NCBI GenBank assembly: GCA_030272585.1
Contig: BSYQ01000003.1
Location: 434,001 to 498,000, forward strand
Reading direction: 5' to 3'
DNA: 64,000 nucleotides
Origin: Bryopsis sp. KO-2023
Taxonomy: Eukaryota; Chlorophyta; Ulvophyceae; Bryopsidales; Bryopsidaceae
This document shows positions 9,998 through 22,089 of the stretch, piece after piece. Position 1 is the first letter of the stretch. Each line of letters begins with the position of its first letter. Under the pieces are notes generated by a model, which ran no database searches, had not been told where the DNA came from, and saw nothing but the letters and a program-made list of their open reading frames with translations. Made by a program: the position numbers and the translations under genes.

Positions 9998-12900
9998 TTG
10001 ACCCTCCAGCGGCGTTTGCGAAGGGTTGTGAATCCCCGAGAGCGCGACGAGTGGTGTGTGCTTGATTGCCACCGACGAGCGCCGAGTCACGGCGATTCTC
10101 CTGCCTTGTTAATGGTGGCGCAGTGGCCCGTGATTGGAGGTGCACGTTCGCTGGGCATGAATGCTGGAAGGGCGTCCGAGACGAGCCGCGCGAAAGCTCC
10201 CCCTGTGACGACGCTGGTCGCAGGCCCTGAGGTGGTCGGGAGAAAAATACAGATTCGAGAGGAGTATGGGCAAGCGTGGATTTCCGGGCGTCTGACGGAG
10301 TTCAATGCCGAAACGAATGAGCACAGGTTTGTTGCGGACGCCAGCAGCGAGGAGGATGGGAGCGATGACGAAGACGAGCTTGAAAACGGAGGGATAGAGG
10401 AGTGGGTGTGCCTGGGCAAAAGGCTGTTTCGTTGGGTGGCTGCCACACCGCCTGATTCGGAACCGAACCCCACTTACAAGGATTTTCCGGGCGACCACGC
10501 CGCGATCGGATGGAAAGTGCGAGTGTACTGGAACGAGATGGGGCGTTGGTACATAGGACACGTGCGCAGCTTCGATCACCGAACTGGAATGCACGAGGTC
10601 AGGTTCTGCGACGGAGACGTGCGGTTTTACCTCATGAGGAACGAGCCTGTTCTGTGGCTGGACCGGCCCCAGAATCGCAAGCGTGCGCGAAAGGACGGGA
10701 GGGCGGACACGTCGCGAAAATCATCACGACCCAACTCGAAAGCGAACGGAGTGGGGCGCAAATCAAGGTCCACGACGTCGATGCTCGACGGCGACGCCGT
10801 GTCTGACGCCGGGAACTCCAGGGAGTGCGACTCTAGTTCCAACGATCACGGGAGGAGGAACGGAGAGTCGCAGGCGCCCCATGCCTCAGGGTATGTTATT
10901 GAAAGCTCCCAAGCGTTTCTGTGGGCTCACCCCAGGGGTTCTTTGCCATATTTTGAAATGAGGGGGAATTTTGATCCAGCAATAAATTCTTCCAACCCCA
11001 AGTCCACCCCCAAGTGAATTAGAAAATTTCCAACTGCCTCTCTTTCTCTGTAGTGCACAACATAGGTTGGGGTACATGATGGGAAATTCAGTAGGAAGCA
11101 ACTAGAAATTGCTGAGGGTGTCTGTGGTGTGGATGGAACCAGCAGATCGAATGCTGGGAAGGATTCCAGGCATGCTGGTCGAGATTCATGTGGTCTGCCC
11201 TCGCACAAGGACCGCATTGGGGCCAGCCCTTCCCAGCTTGACTCTGGTGAGTAGCCAACAAAACAAATCGACTGCTGCTTCTCAGATGCAGTCAGTCTGT
11301 GTCGTTACGTAACGATTTCTCATAGGGATCTCACGTGATTGGTGTAAATGTGACTCTGTCGGTCTCAGCTCATTTATCTCGGCCCTTGGTGGCCCTCTTT
11401 CACGGTCGGGTCCAATGTTTCGAGGGGAAAGTCCACTGCGTGACGTTGCTGGAAGCCCCCCTAAAGTAAGAGTGGGCCCTTCACCGTCGCTTGCCACACT
11501 GTCGCAGAGTATGAGCGTCTGGTCCGTGACGGGGAGCGAGTCGATCTAGTTGTTGACGAGATAGCGTCGTCTCCCATCGTCCTTTCCGCGACGGGAGCCC
11601 ACCTGAGGAGATTTGTCACTTTCGCGAGCTGAATTTTGCTCTAATATGTGTGTGTGTTGTGTGCAGCAGTGGTGGCGAGGAGCGACAAACGTGGCGTGAA
11701 AATCGATCCGAATGTTGATAAGGTACGTCTCCACTTCCCTATTAGTTTTTCGATGTTCCGCGTCATAGTCGTCAGTCCTTTAACATTGTGAGATTGAAGA
11801 CCGACGCGCGAGTTAGCCGACGTCTTTCGCCAGCGCGGAATACCTTCCTGCAAGATGTTGTTCCTGGCGTTCTTCCGCTTGTCGACGTTTGCTGAAGCTG
11901 TATAGATAACTTTTCAGCGCTGCTCAGATTTGCGGTTACGGTGCTAGGTGATCTGGTCGACGTGTATCTGGAAAGCCTTACGTGGGAAATTGTCGGGTTG
12001 TGGCGTGGCTGACGTCTTTTTCGGTTGGCCAGGGCGCTGCAAATGGTGTCGGTAAAGAGGAAGGCGACCACGACAGCTCGACGTGGCACCTTCGCCCACG
12101 CAAGGGAATGCCCTTCACTGGGGCCTTCAGAAACCCAAGGTTCAGCGTTGTGAAGGCCAGGGTGGGCATTTTCTGGGAGGGTGACGACAGATTTTACAGG
12201 GTATGTCGAGAGAACCTCTGCTCTATATCTGTCTATAGACAAGATCAATTTCTGCAAGCTTCATCCCTGATTTTAAGAAAAGGAAAATCAAGAAAGTACA
12301 TAACATCCATCATCAAAATCTGACCTGGATTCGCTTTCGACTGGGAGAATTGCAATCCATTTCATTCGGAAGAGCCGCGTTGGTGTGAAGGGGACTAACT
12401 TGGGATTGCTCTGCAGGGTACCATCAGCTCATATAATGAGATTACAGGAAAATATACCATTTTCTACGATGACAACACGAAAGAGGAACTGGACCTTCGA
12501 CAAGAGAAGTTCCAGTGGTATGGACCTCGAGGCCGGTCTGGGGTCTATAGTTCAGCCATGAGGGACACTATGATCGAACTGGGCTTCCAAGGCCTCCCCA
12601 AGCAAGGCTCCGTCCCTACCCCTTCCCCCCCCTCGGAGGAAGCCCGGTCCGCAGATCCAAACACCCTCATCGGGAAGCGAATTTTTGTATATTGGGCTGC
12701 GAACGGACAGTACTACGAAGGAGAGGTGCTGGCATATTGCAAGAGGAAGAAAACACACTTTGTGTGGTACAAAGATGGGGAAGTGGAGTGGCTGGACGTC
12801 AGCAAGGAGCATGTGATTTGGGGGGAGTTAGCCAGGGGTTGCACTTTCCCTGCTGGCCTTGCGGAGGGTGAGTGGCAGTCACGACTCAAGCCAACCCCCC

Positions 12901-15565
12901 AGTACAAATGGGGGCTTGCAGGTGGGAGGGTGTGTGTGCTTTTTGCCTGTTTTGGACCCTGTGGAGTTCAAACAGGTAGTTGGGGGTGATGGGACTGTTC
13001 TACTTGATTTTCAAGAAACAAGCAATTGCCCATCACCATGCGCGCGTGTAACAGGGTGGAGGAAAAATAGTCCTGAAATGAGGGATATATCCACAATCAT
13101 TTCCCATTAGTAAATTCTCCGAGTAACCCCCTCCACAAAAAAAAAAAAAAATTAAAAGTAAAGTAAATTGTAAATAGAGTGTGGAACAAAGCGAAGTCAT
13201 TCTTGAAAAAAATATAAAGCATATTGAGAGATTGGGTCGCTTTTATTCGTCACATGATGCAGAAATTCCAACTTCATGATTTCACGAGTTAATTTCTTTG
13301 TTAAATCCCTTTCCAGATGAGGATCCTCCAAGAGGCCGTGCTGCAATGGGCTGGCGCGTTGCTGTGTTTTGGAAAGACGATGCAACTTTCTACGAGGGCA
13401 AAGTGACTGGCTACAATAACGCCACCGGCCGCCATGATGTTTTGTACGATGATAACGAGACTGAAAACCTGTCCCTATCTTCTGAAAAAGTAATTTGGCG
13501 ACTTCCTCCGAGTAAAAGTGGAAGGAGGAAAGGCAGTGTGTTGAAAACTCGGAAGTCTTCGCAATCGGAGAGAACTGAAAAAGATGAGGTAATATCAACA
13601 ACACATTTCCAAATTTTTCCTTTTTTCACGGAAAGAAACCATCCATTCCCTGTTTCGAAACAAGGGGCAATCTGTTGCATGCGTAAATATGTGCATTTTG
13701 GTTCACCAAATGGCATGGGTGAACCTGGGGTAAGGATTGTAATCAACTGGAGGTGTTATGCCAAATAGAGTGTCCCTTGGTTGAATAGAGTGTCCCTTGG
13801 TTGAATAGGAATTTGGTTTTCTCAGGATGACACTCCATCGGTGCAAAATCAAACTCCTGACACAAATCCTTCAGCGCCTTCGTCCGTTCCTCCCCAGAGA
13901 GTGAAAGGTACTCGAGGTAGAGGCCGGGGTCGAGGTCGGCGAAATGGTAACCGAAACGTGCAATCCTCGTCTCGACCCACTTCTCGCAGGCGAAGGTCTA
14001 TTGCTGAAGGAGACAGCGAGGTGGTTGGTCCGGCTCATTCCCCCAATGAGGAAGAAACATCGCAAGCCTCCCCAAAAATTGAAATAGTGGAGGACGAGGC
14101 TGATAACGCTGGCGGGGGCACGGTCACACCCCAATCCCCAGAAAAGGACTTTTCAATGGACCAAGCCGGGGCGATGGAAAACACACAAGGTATTCAGGAT
14201 GCTTCTGGGCGAGGTGTTGGTGGGTTGAGCCCTCATCTGACGAAGTCGCCGAAGAGAAGTATGGAGGAAGCTTGTGAGGGTGTGGTCATGAATGGACACA
14301 TCGCAATGCCTCCTGCTGGGATGGCCCCAATCAGTCCCCACGAAAGGGAGGGTAATCAGGAAGGGGTAGATGGGATGGAGGCTTCTGATTCTGGCAGTCC
14401 AAGGTCGGATGGGCATATGTCTGTGGATGGAGACTTCACTCAGGGTGGAAACATGGAGGCTATGGAGCCTGACGCCTATGACAACTTGTCCTGGGATAAG
14501 TTACCATCGGTAGACGTCACTCGGCTAGTCAGACTGCCACCAGAGTTTGGAAGTCTGGAGGTGAAACTCAGGATCACTGCTGGAAGGCGAGAGTCAGGAA
14601 CTGCCTCAGGAAACCCTGCTGGCGGTCAGGCTGAGGGACGGCAATCAGATCCCGAGGATTTGGAGTGTCAAGCTGTGGATCGACAAGATATGTTGCAGAG
14701 TCGAGTGAGCGCCATTGACCAGATGCTTTCGGCTATAGGGCGATATGAGCGAGCCCACCAAACAGTGGGACATGTCGCATCTCGATGTGACCAGGTGGCA
14801 ATGACCGAGGTTCTTCCGGTGGAAACATTTCGAGAGGCGGCTGGTCGAGCCCCGATTGACCCTCCTTCGATATCTGCACTCTCGGGGGGAACCAGGAAAA
14901 ACAGTCCCTTTAATTTCACCACTCGAGATGGATCTGCTGCTCGAAGCAAAAAGACTTCAGGGAAGAGGGCGAGTGTTGCTCGACAGAGATCGCTTCCTGG
15001 CAGTACATCGGGGGCATCTTTGTCCAGAATTAACTTGGCAGGGCCACCCTCAACTCTCGCTATACAATCATCAGCCTCGTCGCCAGCACTGAAACCACCC
15101 CCACCTGTCGGAACCTTGCCATCTATCTCACAGACCTCTGGATCAGGGTTGGTTGCCCAGATATCCCCCAGGGCAACGAGCCAATTCGGTGTGTCCAGTG
15201 TGCCAGCAATTGTACCCTCGTACTGCAAGCAGTCCAATCCTAGCTCCTCTTATTCTCTCTTGGGTGGGCGCCGGGTCGAATCGGACGTGGGGAATGATCT
15301 GCTGTTAGAGCGGGATTTGAAAGACACTGAAGGGCTGCTCATTCCACCAACATCCTCGTTGGAAATGCCGTTGGATGTATTGGGAGGCAGCGGGGGATTT
15401 TTTTATTGTCCAAGTTCAGGGTTGGGCGAAGAGTTGCTTAGAACGGGTGCTAATGAGTGCAGCAATGATCTGAATGATTTAGAGGATTTGACTGATTTGG
15501 ATGGGGAGTTGAGGAAACAGGTTCCTGGGAAAGGGTCTACCGAGCAAACTTTGGTGAACAAGTGA
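9998..15565 (+). CDS. Multi-Tudor-domain protein, seven exons
   Basis: I assemble seven exons whose phases agree: 9998-10890, 11146-11246, 11667-11722, 12033-12200, 12417-12867, 13317-13588 and 13826-15565. All donors are GT (gtatgt, gtgagt, gtacgt, gtatgt, gtgagt, gtaata) and all acceptors AG. Exon 2 has a NAGNAG acceptor, so it may begin 3 nt earlier. The protein would be 1226 aa, or shorter if an in-frame ATG at 10112 or 10157 is the start. Five Tudor-like barrels can be read, at about residues 78-152, 170-220, 388-440, 492-545 and 567-622. Four of them (not the first, more divergent one) share the pattern GxxVxVYW-x4-WYxGxV-x3-YxxxTGxHxVxYxDGD. The third is split exactly between exons 4 and 5. 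Then come an Arg-Gly run near residue 676 and a long, probably disordered Ser/Pro/Gly tail. Tudor repeats of this type bind methylated lysine or arginine on histones, so a nuclear chromatin-reader role is likely (inference). Confidence 0.8.
13764..13809. repeat. 20-bp tandem duplication in intron 6
   Basis: The word aatagagtgtcccttggttg occurs twice in tandem (13764, 13784) with a partial third copy, just before the acceptor of the last exon of the Tudor gene. It leaves the splice site intact. Confidence 0.8.
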
Positions 15566-18549
15566 TGCAGCAGGGAGGAGGGAGGGGGACATTGGATGTA
15601 TGAATGCTAATATGGGAAAAGAAAATCTAGTTGGGTTTGGTGTGGAGTGTGGGTTATAGGTTATGATTTGGGAGAGGGGGTGGGTGGGCGCTTGAGAGTT
15701 GCATTTTGGGGGGTTAATGAGTTTGGTGGTGTTAATCTATGGAAGGTTTTGGGCCCCCTTCCATGTTTTTCTTTGTGAATTTTTTTTTTCTTTTTTCTCT
15801 TGGAGACAAACTGAAGGTGGTTTTTTCCCTTGTTTTTTTAAATCAAAAAAAGATTGAAAGAAAGAAACGAATTGTGTGCTCTCTTTGTGCTTGTGTTTTT
15901 CCCTATTTTTGTTATCTGCAGGGGTGGAGGAAAAGGGGAGGGGGGGGGGAGAAAGAAATCATACAGGAAGGAAGGAGAAGGAGGGTATTTTTTTTTAAGA
16001 AAGAAAAAACGGACCAGGAGTACTGGGATTCTGTCCATCCTTTTTAAAGCAACTTCAGATTAGGATTTTTTTAAAGTTACCCTGGTTGATGGTGGGTGGA
16101 ATTTGTAATGCACAGTGTGCAGGATTCCTGTCCATGAACATGCCATGTCGGATCACTGCCACCTGGTTAATTGATCTTAAACTGGAGAACTCCTGTGAGA
16201 GCACTGTTTTTCGAAAGAAGGCCGTATCGCTTCTTGAAAGCAGTTGCATTTCACCTGTTATCACTTCTCTCTTCGACCTGTGTTCAATTCTAATTCCAAT
16301 TCCAATTCTGTACGCGACCATCCCCCTGAGACTGTCAACGCAATCTTCTTTCCATAATCACTTTTCCACATCAAAACACGACCTTCTCCTCAGTGGCGTG
16401 GGAAAAATCGTGTTTTGATGGAAAAATTATCATGGAAAAATGAAGTGCCTGTGGGCACGAATCGATTCACTGCTCAATTCTTTTATTTATTTTTTCCCCG
16501 ACCATAACCGCAATGTTTCGTCATGAAGAAAACAGGGACTGCTCTGTACCAATCTGGCGCAACTGGTCCCTACAAGCGACAAGGACACGGTCTGAAGATT
16601 AGTGCGTTTCGAAGCCCAGCGCGTAGGTGGCACCTCGAATATAATTGAACGCCTCACTCTTGTTTGATCGCTCACTGCGACAGTGGTGTGCAACTCGCCC
16701 TCTTAGCTGTTTCGACCTAACCACGCATCTTATTTCACACCATGCAAACAGGTTCCTCGAAGACGATACCGGGATGGTGGAGAAGGCGCTGGTTGGTGTG
16801 GAGAACTTTGTTGCAGACAGACCGAAAGGGAAGAAGGTCTGTCGGCTGGGAGGATTGCAATGCCGGGTTCAAGGTAGTTCTCCAGAGTGTTCAACAACTT
16901 GCAAGTTTCTTCTTTAGTCCAAACCCAAGAGAAGTTGGTAGGGAAAATTCTAGCATAAGCCCTCACCTGGTCCTTTTCTGACTGCAAGTCTTATTACCCT
17001 GATCTTACAGACCCATCACGCACTCGCAGAAAAATGGAACACATTTTCTTCCCACATTGTTGTTTATTAGGAACTGCAACGATGATAAGATGGAAGGCCA
17101 CATCCTATCCTTGTGAGAATATAAACTGGTATGGGTTTTTTCCCTTACCTGGACTGAGTGCGTTCGGGGTTGATGTCCGGCTTGCATTAGATTTTTTTAT
17201 TTTTGCGCTTTGATAAAAAATGTTGTTAGGCACTTCGTGAAATTCATACTCGCCAAGAAGTACTATTTCCGTGCCCTCCCTCTTTCACGTAACTTCGTGG
17301 CCACCCTTTTTTGTCCCTATTTTATCTACGTGCTTGAAAAAAAAAGGGTGATCATGAAGTTACGTGAAAAACTTAACAAATATTGCACGGTCAGGACTTA
17401 TAAAGAAGTCGTGAGATAATAAAAATAAATTTTATACTAAGTATAGTTTTGTGACTCGTCAATAACTAGTACCAATACTGCAACGCACACATGTAGATGT
17501 AGATATTAGTTGTCACTAAAATTATTTACAATAGTCCCCCATCATGAGACCTTACCAGTTCTTTGACGAAAATCTATCGTATAGAGGGGTGAACAAAAAT
17601 CACAATAGATCGAGTTCTATTGTCCTAATAAAAAGAAAAAAATACGTCCGTTGCCCTTGACAACCTCCTGAAGTTATTTCATTAAGGAAACAATAGAAGT
17701 ATGTTGTTTTTTATACTTCCTCCCTTCCCCAAAGGCGAACAAATTAACTGAACTAAGTCAACTAAGTTTTTCTCAAGTTTTGGGAACTCTTGTCATCTCA
17801 ACCGCCTGTTAGACAAGCCATACTCTGTATCCAAAAGAGATCTTGCCTTTTCCAAAATTGCTTTTGTGGTGGTGGTTTGTTTGTATCTCCTATTTGGAAA
17901 TTAGGTAATGTCTTTCTTTATCGAGAATCGAGAAATTAACTTGGCGTTTCATGTTTTGCAACGTCAGTTACACCAATAACGAGCTATTTTGATGCTCCTT
18001 TCTGCCTTTTGCATCTAAATATTACTATGCATTTTTGGCCTTCTTATATAACAAATTGAGGTTTCTCGTATCTTCCTTTTCCCAAAGAATTCCTTGAAGT
18101 CGTGACGTTCAATTAAACCTATGCCACCAATGTTGATTACATCTTCAACTTGCAAGATGAGCGAGAGTTAAACGAGAATGAATAAATTAAATGTATCATG
18201 ACGTTTTAACGTTTTATTTGTGCTCATGCTTGTCAACTTCCTCTTGGATTAACTAACCGGTTCTTGTTTTCGTCAGTATCAATCAAATAAAACAAGCCTC
18301 CTCCTTGCTGACATTTTGGAGCTATCTTTATTCCCAAATGATAGATAATCCATAATTATTTTCAACACGGAGTAAATTTTGTATGGCAAATTGATCAAGT
18401 TCTTTTAATGAGTTCCAAGTACGAAACTTGTATTTTATAATTTAATTCTTATTTTTTTTCCAACAGAGTTGGGCATGAGCCTCTATTAGTATCTGGTTTA
18501 TTGCAAAAAATCCTCTCTTAGTATGCACGGACTAAAAAGGAAGGACGAT
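15566..18549. other. Three kilobases without a clear gene
   Basis: The first part is the 3' flank of the Tudor gene, with T-rich runs and a purine-rich tract near 15930-15990. One possible exon lies at about 16751-16871: frame FLEDDTGMVEKALVGVENF, followed by a possible GTAGTT donor. I found no partner exon. From 17.4 kb the DNA is distinctly AT-rich and holds no open frame of note. Confidence 0.45.
17284..17368. repeat. Imperfect inverted repeat (hairpin)
   Basis: The arm at 17284-17313 (ttcacgtaacttcgtgg and so on) pairs with 17339-17368 at about 27 of 30 positions across a 25-nt loop. It is not tied to a gene I can identify. It could be a MITE remnant or a structured 3' end. Confidence 0.6.
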
Positions 18550-19122
18550 TTAAATCTCAAATAGCTCCACATGTTTGAAAAAAGAACAGTGGTGATGCAC
18601 CGACAGGCAACTGATCGGATGATGGTGGCTGTGATTGAGCAAGTGCCTATGTGTGAACTTGAGTAGCAATTTGTTGTGAGACTGCTCCTCCCATGTACAA
18701 TTCCATTTCAGTCTATAATGGTTCCTTGAGCAATGAAATGAGACTAACCCTTTTCGGTCTGAAAACCAATGAACTTTTCTGTACGTCTCCTCCAACATTT
18801 TGCGATCCCGAGTCCGACGATTCTCCAGACTATACATCTTCACGTCTTGGCCTTTAGTGATATTTGTAAGGAATTGTTGAGCAACATTCTTTCGCAACTG
18901 ATGTAAATCCGCCTTTTTATACGTTGACAATTTAATTAATGAGGTACACACAAACGTGTGTTTCATTAAAACCTCGCGCATCTTGGTGAGCTTGACATGC
19001 AAGTCTGTGTCACGTGGTTCCATTTTGTTCCTTAGGTCATCAACCCAGGTTTGGACCTCGTCCTTGAGATCATCAATATTCACATCAACCAGCTCTTGTA
19101 GAGCTCCTCGGACTCGTTCCAC
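18550..19122 (-). pseudogene. Degraded ORF of unknown family
   Basis: A 190-codon open frame without a clear ATG start. Its first 60 residues are rich in Leu, Asp, Glu and Lys with heptad spacing (ALQELVDVNIDDLKDEVQTW), suggesting a coiled coil; the last third looks like random translation. The frame has coding-like sequence on its upstream side too, on the other side of a 19-bp C tract, so this is probably the remnant of a longer gene or of an element's structural protein. Identity unknown. Confidence 0.35.
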
Positions 19123-19271
19123 ACGCCCATTCGTACGTTAGAATTCGCTGCCGACTTCATTGAAGTCATGTGCCGAAGCACCTTTGAATCCCTCCAGCTT
19201 CGATTTTACTGCCTCTGAGCCCTCATGCCCAAGTACGACACTTGGGGGGGGGGGGGGGGGTCTGCGTCGCC

Positions 19272-19532
19272 TTATCCAAGGTAACGACCGAGGTGTGCGT
19301 GCCTGTCGTGTCTTCCGGTGTGGGCATCGTTGATAGCCACACGCGCAGCCTTCCAGTCACACTTGCAGCGTCCTTTTCTCTCATTCAAACTCTCTGCACC
19401 TCCTGTTGCAATGCGCGTTTTTCTGCCTCCTCCTCTTTTGAGTCGCTCTCCTACCAACCTCACCATCTCTGAGAGGGGCGTATTAGGCGCTACCGTCGCA
19501 TTGCTACTGGGGTGCTCGCGTTTTTCAGCCAT
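19272..19532 (-). pseudogene. Short ORF, possible start of the degraded gene
   Basis: The frame opens with MAEKREHPSSNATVAPN in a good initiation context and is basic and Ser/Gly-rich. It lies just right of a G/C homopolymer (19242-19260) and 48 bp from the insertion point of element B, which therefore landed near the 5' end of this unit. No domain recognised. Confidence 0.3.
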
Positions 19533-19579
19533 CCTTGGTCGTTTTTACCCCAAAATTCTGATTGCAACACCCCTCTAAC

Positions 19580-20042
19580 TGTAAAGACTGCACTGCGACT
19601 GCGACTCTGAAGCAGTCTGCCAGCCTGAAACAACAGCCTAGAAGGCTGCAACAAGTTCTGACACGAGAGAGCGAGAGAGAGAGAGTGTTCAACCCCAAAA
19701 TCGAGTTACAAGAATACCCTGAGGTGCTGCCCAAATACCCTAGGCTGCACCTCTGATCCAAACTGATCGTTCAAGGTCCTATCCATCAACATGACCTGAC
19801 AGTCTGCCTCAGTGTCAGGTCCCCTGTCTGAAACCTTCTGAACTGCCAGCCCTGCAGAAAAGCGTCTGCTGAGCTGTCAGCCCCCATTCACAGATCTAAG
19901 GGTTCCGCTCTGCTGCAGCAAACCGGCTGCAGCATTGCTGGTTCCCTAGAACTGCAGGCCTGTCAGTTCCCCTGAACTGCAGGTCTGCCAGTTCTCCTGA
20001 ACTGAGGATCTGACAGTTCCCCTGAACTGCAGAATCCTTACA
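19580..20042 (-). repeat. 3' LTR of element B
   Basis: 463 bp, bounded by TG and CA, matching 29203-29665. The outer edge abuts target duplication ctaac. Inside, on the minus strand, a purine run (gatggggaggaa) just before it is the likely polypurine tract. It contains a (GA)n run near 19665-19686. Confidence 0.95.
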
Positions 20043-20782
20043 TTCCTCCCCATCTAGTTGGCAGTAGTCCCTTACTGCCTCAAGAGATGATGTTAACAAC
20101 CTTTGCCCCTTTTGGATTTCAACTTTTTTTTTTTTTTTTTTAACTTCTCTGCCACAGAAACTGGGTTTCGAAAGGGGTTATGTTATATAAGGAAGTCAAA
20201 GCAGTTCTGCAAAAACACTGTATTCAGGAAATTGTCCCAATGCAACAGAAACCCAAAATGCCCTGAAAAATCAATTGGTAACACCCTTGCTGGAAAATTA
20301 CAACCTGAAGTGTTTGTTTCTGCCACCATCTTGCACTACCCAGAAAATCCAGAAAAACTGCCTTATAAAAGAAAACTCAAAGCAACAAGGAAATCATAGT
20401 CAGTTTAATTCTGCCTTCCCTAGAAGATTTTCCTACAGCCCACAAGGTCAGCTGAGACACCAAAACTTTTTGGCAAACAAAAACCCCCTTTTCCTGCAGA
20501 ATACCTGAGTCACCTGATTACCCAATCCATTGCAAACTCTGTATAATAAAAACCCATTTGACTGGACTTCCCTCAAAGGTCACCATGCAATTCTTTACTC
20601 TCCCTTTGGCTAATTCAGTAACTCTTATTTCAGATTGCAAATATGGAATTCCCTAGCAATAACATCTTACCCCTGCTGGACTTGCATTGTATCAACAGGT
20701 GAACCATTTTCATAACCAAAACAGGTTGCAAACTTCAGAGTTTTCATCTCAACCTGATCAGAAACTGCAAAAAGATCCTTGT

Positions 20783-20955
20783 CCACCTCCAACACACTGA
20801 TCACCAGAAACTGGACAGCCCTAAGGGTTTAACCCTGCCTGAAAAATTCCACTTCCAACACACTGATCACCAGAAACTGGACAGCCCTAAGGGTTTCACC
20901 CTGCCTGAAAAATTCCACTTCCAACACACTGATCACCAGAAACTGGACAGCCCCA
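20783..20955. repeat. 66-bp tandem repeat in the 3' untranslated part of element B
   Basis: Two full units start at 20783 and 20849 and a partial one at 20915. They carry the shared word acacactgatcaccagaaac and are nearly identical. They lie between the third ORF and the 3' LTR. Confidence 0.9.
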
Positions 20956-21486
20956 AATCACCAACTCTTTCACTGCACCCCCTGAGCAAACCACATTCAA
21001 TCATCAACTCCCATGGTCACACCTCCTGTCGATTCCTGCCTCAGGTCGCCGGACGTTTCAAGCCCATACTATGGATCTGATCGATCTTCCAAAACTAAGG
21101 TAATATTAGGTCACAGCAGTAATCCGACATCATAACTGCGTCCTAGAACCGATTTTAGCAATGATCGGTTTTTTTTTTTTTTTTTTTCATGTTTGGCTGA
21201 TCGGTGATCGTGATCGTGATCGGCCGATCAAATGTTGATCGTGCTCTTGATCGTCCGATCACATGTTGATCGTGATCGTGATCGGTTCGCCGATCACCGA
21301 TCTGATCGGTTGTTCCGATCACGATCCCGATCACGATCAAGCGCCGCGACCTGTCGGCACTTCATCGGCTGACCTTGATCGGTGTGATCGTGATCGGCCG
21401 ATCGTGATCGGACCTGCATCCGATCATGATCGGTATTGATCATTTGATCGATGAATTGATCGGTCTCGCGAAAATGCCGACAAGTC

Positions 21487-21590
21487 ACCACCCGCAGGTG
21501 TTTCTGAGGTGGAAGGATTCGAACCGGGTACCTAACGGATTAGAAGCATACTCACTAACGCTTGGACCACTCGGAGCCACGGTTTGTTGG
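21487..21590 (-). other. tRNA-like segment (minus) in the family-2 MITE
   Basis: On the minus strand the sequence has a Ser/Leu-type A-box region (GGCTCCGAGTGGTCCAAGCG) and an exact B-box (GGTTCGAATCC). The T stem and acceptor do not pair well, so this is a tRNA-derived segment rather than a working tRNA gene. Confidence 0.6.
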
Positions 21591-21666
21591 TCATCCGTGG
21601 CATTATATACGTGATCTGTCAGTCCGACAAACTGAGGTATATAATGACACGGATGACCTAGTGACC

Positions 21667-21755
21667 GTGGCTCCGAGTGGTCCAAGCGTTAATGCGTCTG
21701 TCTCTAGTCTCTTAGGTCCCAGGTTCGAATCCCTGCACCCCAGAAACACCTGCGG
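21667..21755 (+). other. tRNA-like segment (plus) in the family-2 MITE
   Basis: Same layout as the minus-strand copy and facing it: A-box region TGGCTCCGAGTGGTCCAAGC and B-box GGTTCGAATCC about 50 nt later. Stems are imperfect. The two copies share flanking words (cacctgcgggtggtga), so the MITE core is itself an inverted duplication. Confidence 0.6.
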
Positions 21756-22089
21756 GTGGTGATTTCTCGGCATTTGTGATGGACCGATCAATTGACCGAT
21801 CATGATCCGATCTAATCGGCATCTCCGATCCCGATCCCGACCCCGATCAAGCGCTGCGATCTGTCGGCACTTGATCGGCTGACGTTGATCGGTCTGATCG
21901 TGATCGGCCGATCAAAGTTGGCCGATTAAATCGGTCATCCGATCAGATTGGTGATCGGCCGATCTCCATCGATGATCGGCCAAACCGATTTGATCGGCGA
22001 TCGATCTGATCGGAAAAACCCGATCACGATTTAATCGGTCGGACCGATCAATCCACGACCGATTAGATCGTGATCGGATCCATAGTATG

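Larger units (their letters stand above)
21065..22089. mobile_element. hAT-like MITE, family 2 (1025 bp), inside element B
   Basis: Ends in inverted repeats CATACTATGGATC / GATCCATAGTATG and is flanked by an exact 8-bp duplication, ttcaagcc (21057-21064, 22090-22097). The 8-bp duplication is typical of hAT transposons. No transposase frame. The arms are made of many degenerate copies of GATCGTGATCGG, largely self-complementary, and the centre holds two tRNA-like segments in opposite orientation. It interrupts the third ORF of element B. Confidence 0.9.

Noticed and set aside
19242-19260. C/G homopolymer as a polypurine tract of another LTR element
   Set aside because: No LTR start follows it and no matching LTR pair was found nearby.
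21912-22089. C-terminal extension of the element B third ORF
   Set aside because: This part of the open frame is translation of the inserted MITE arm (Arg/Ser/Asp low complexity), not original protein.
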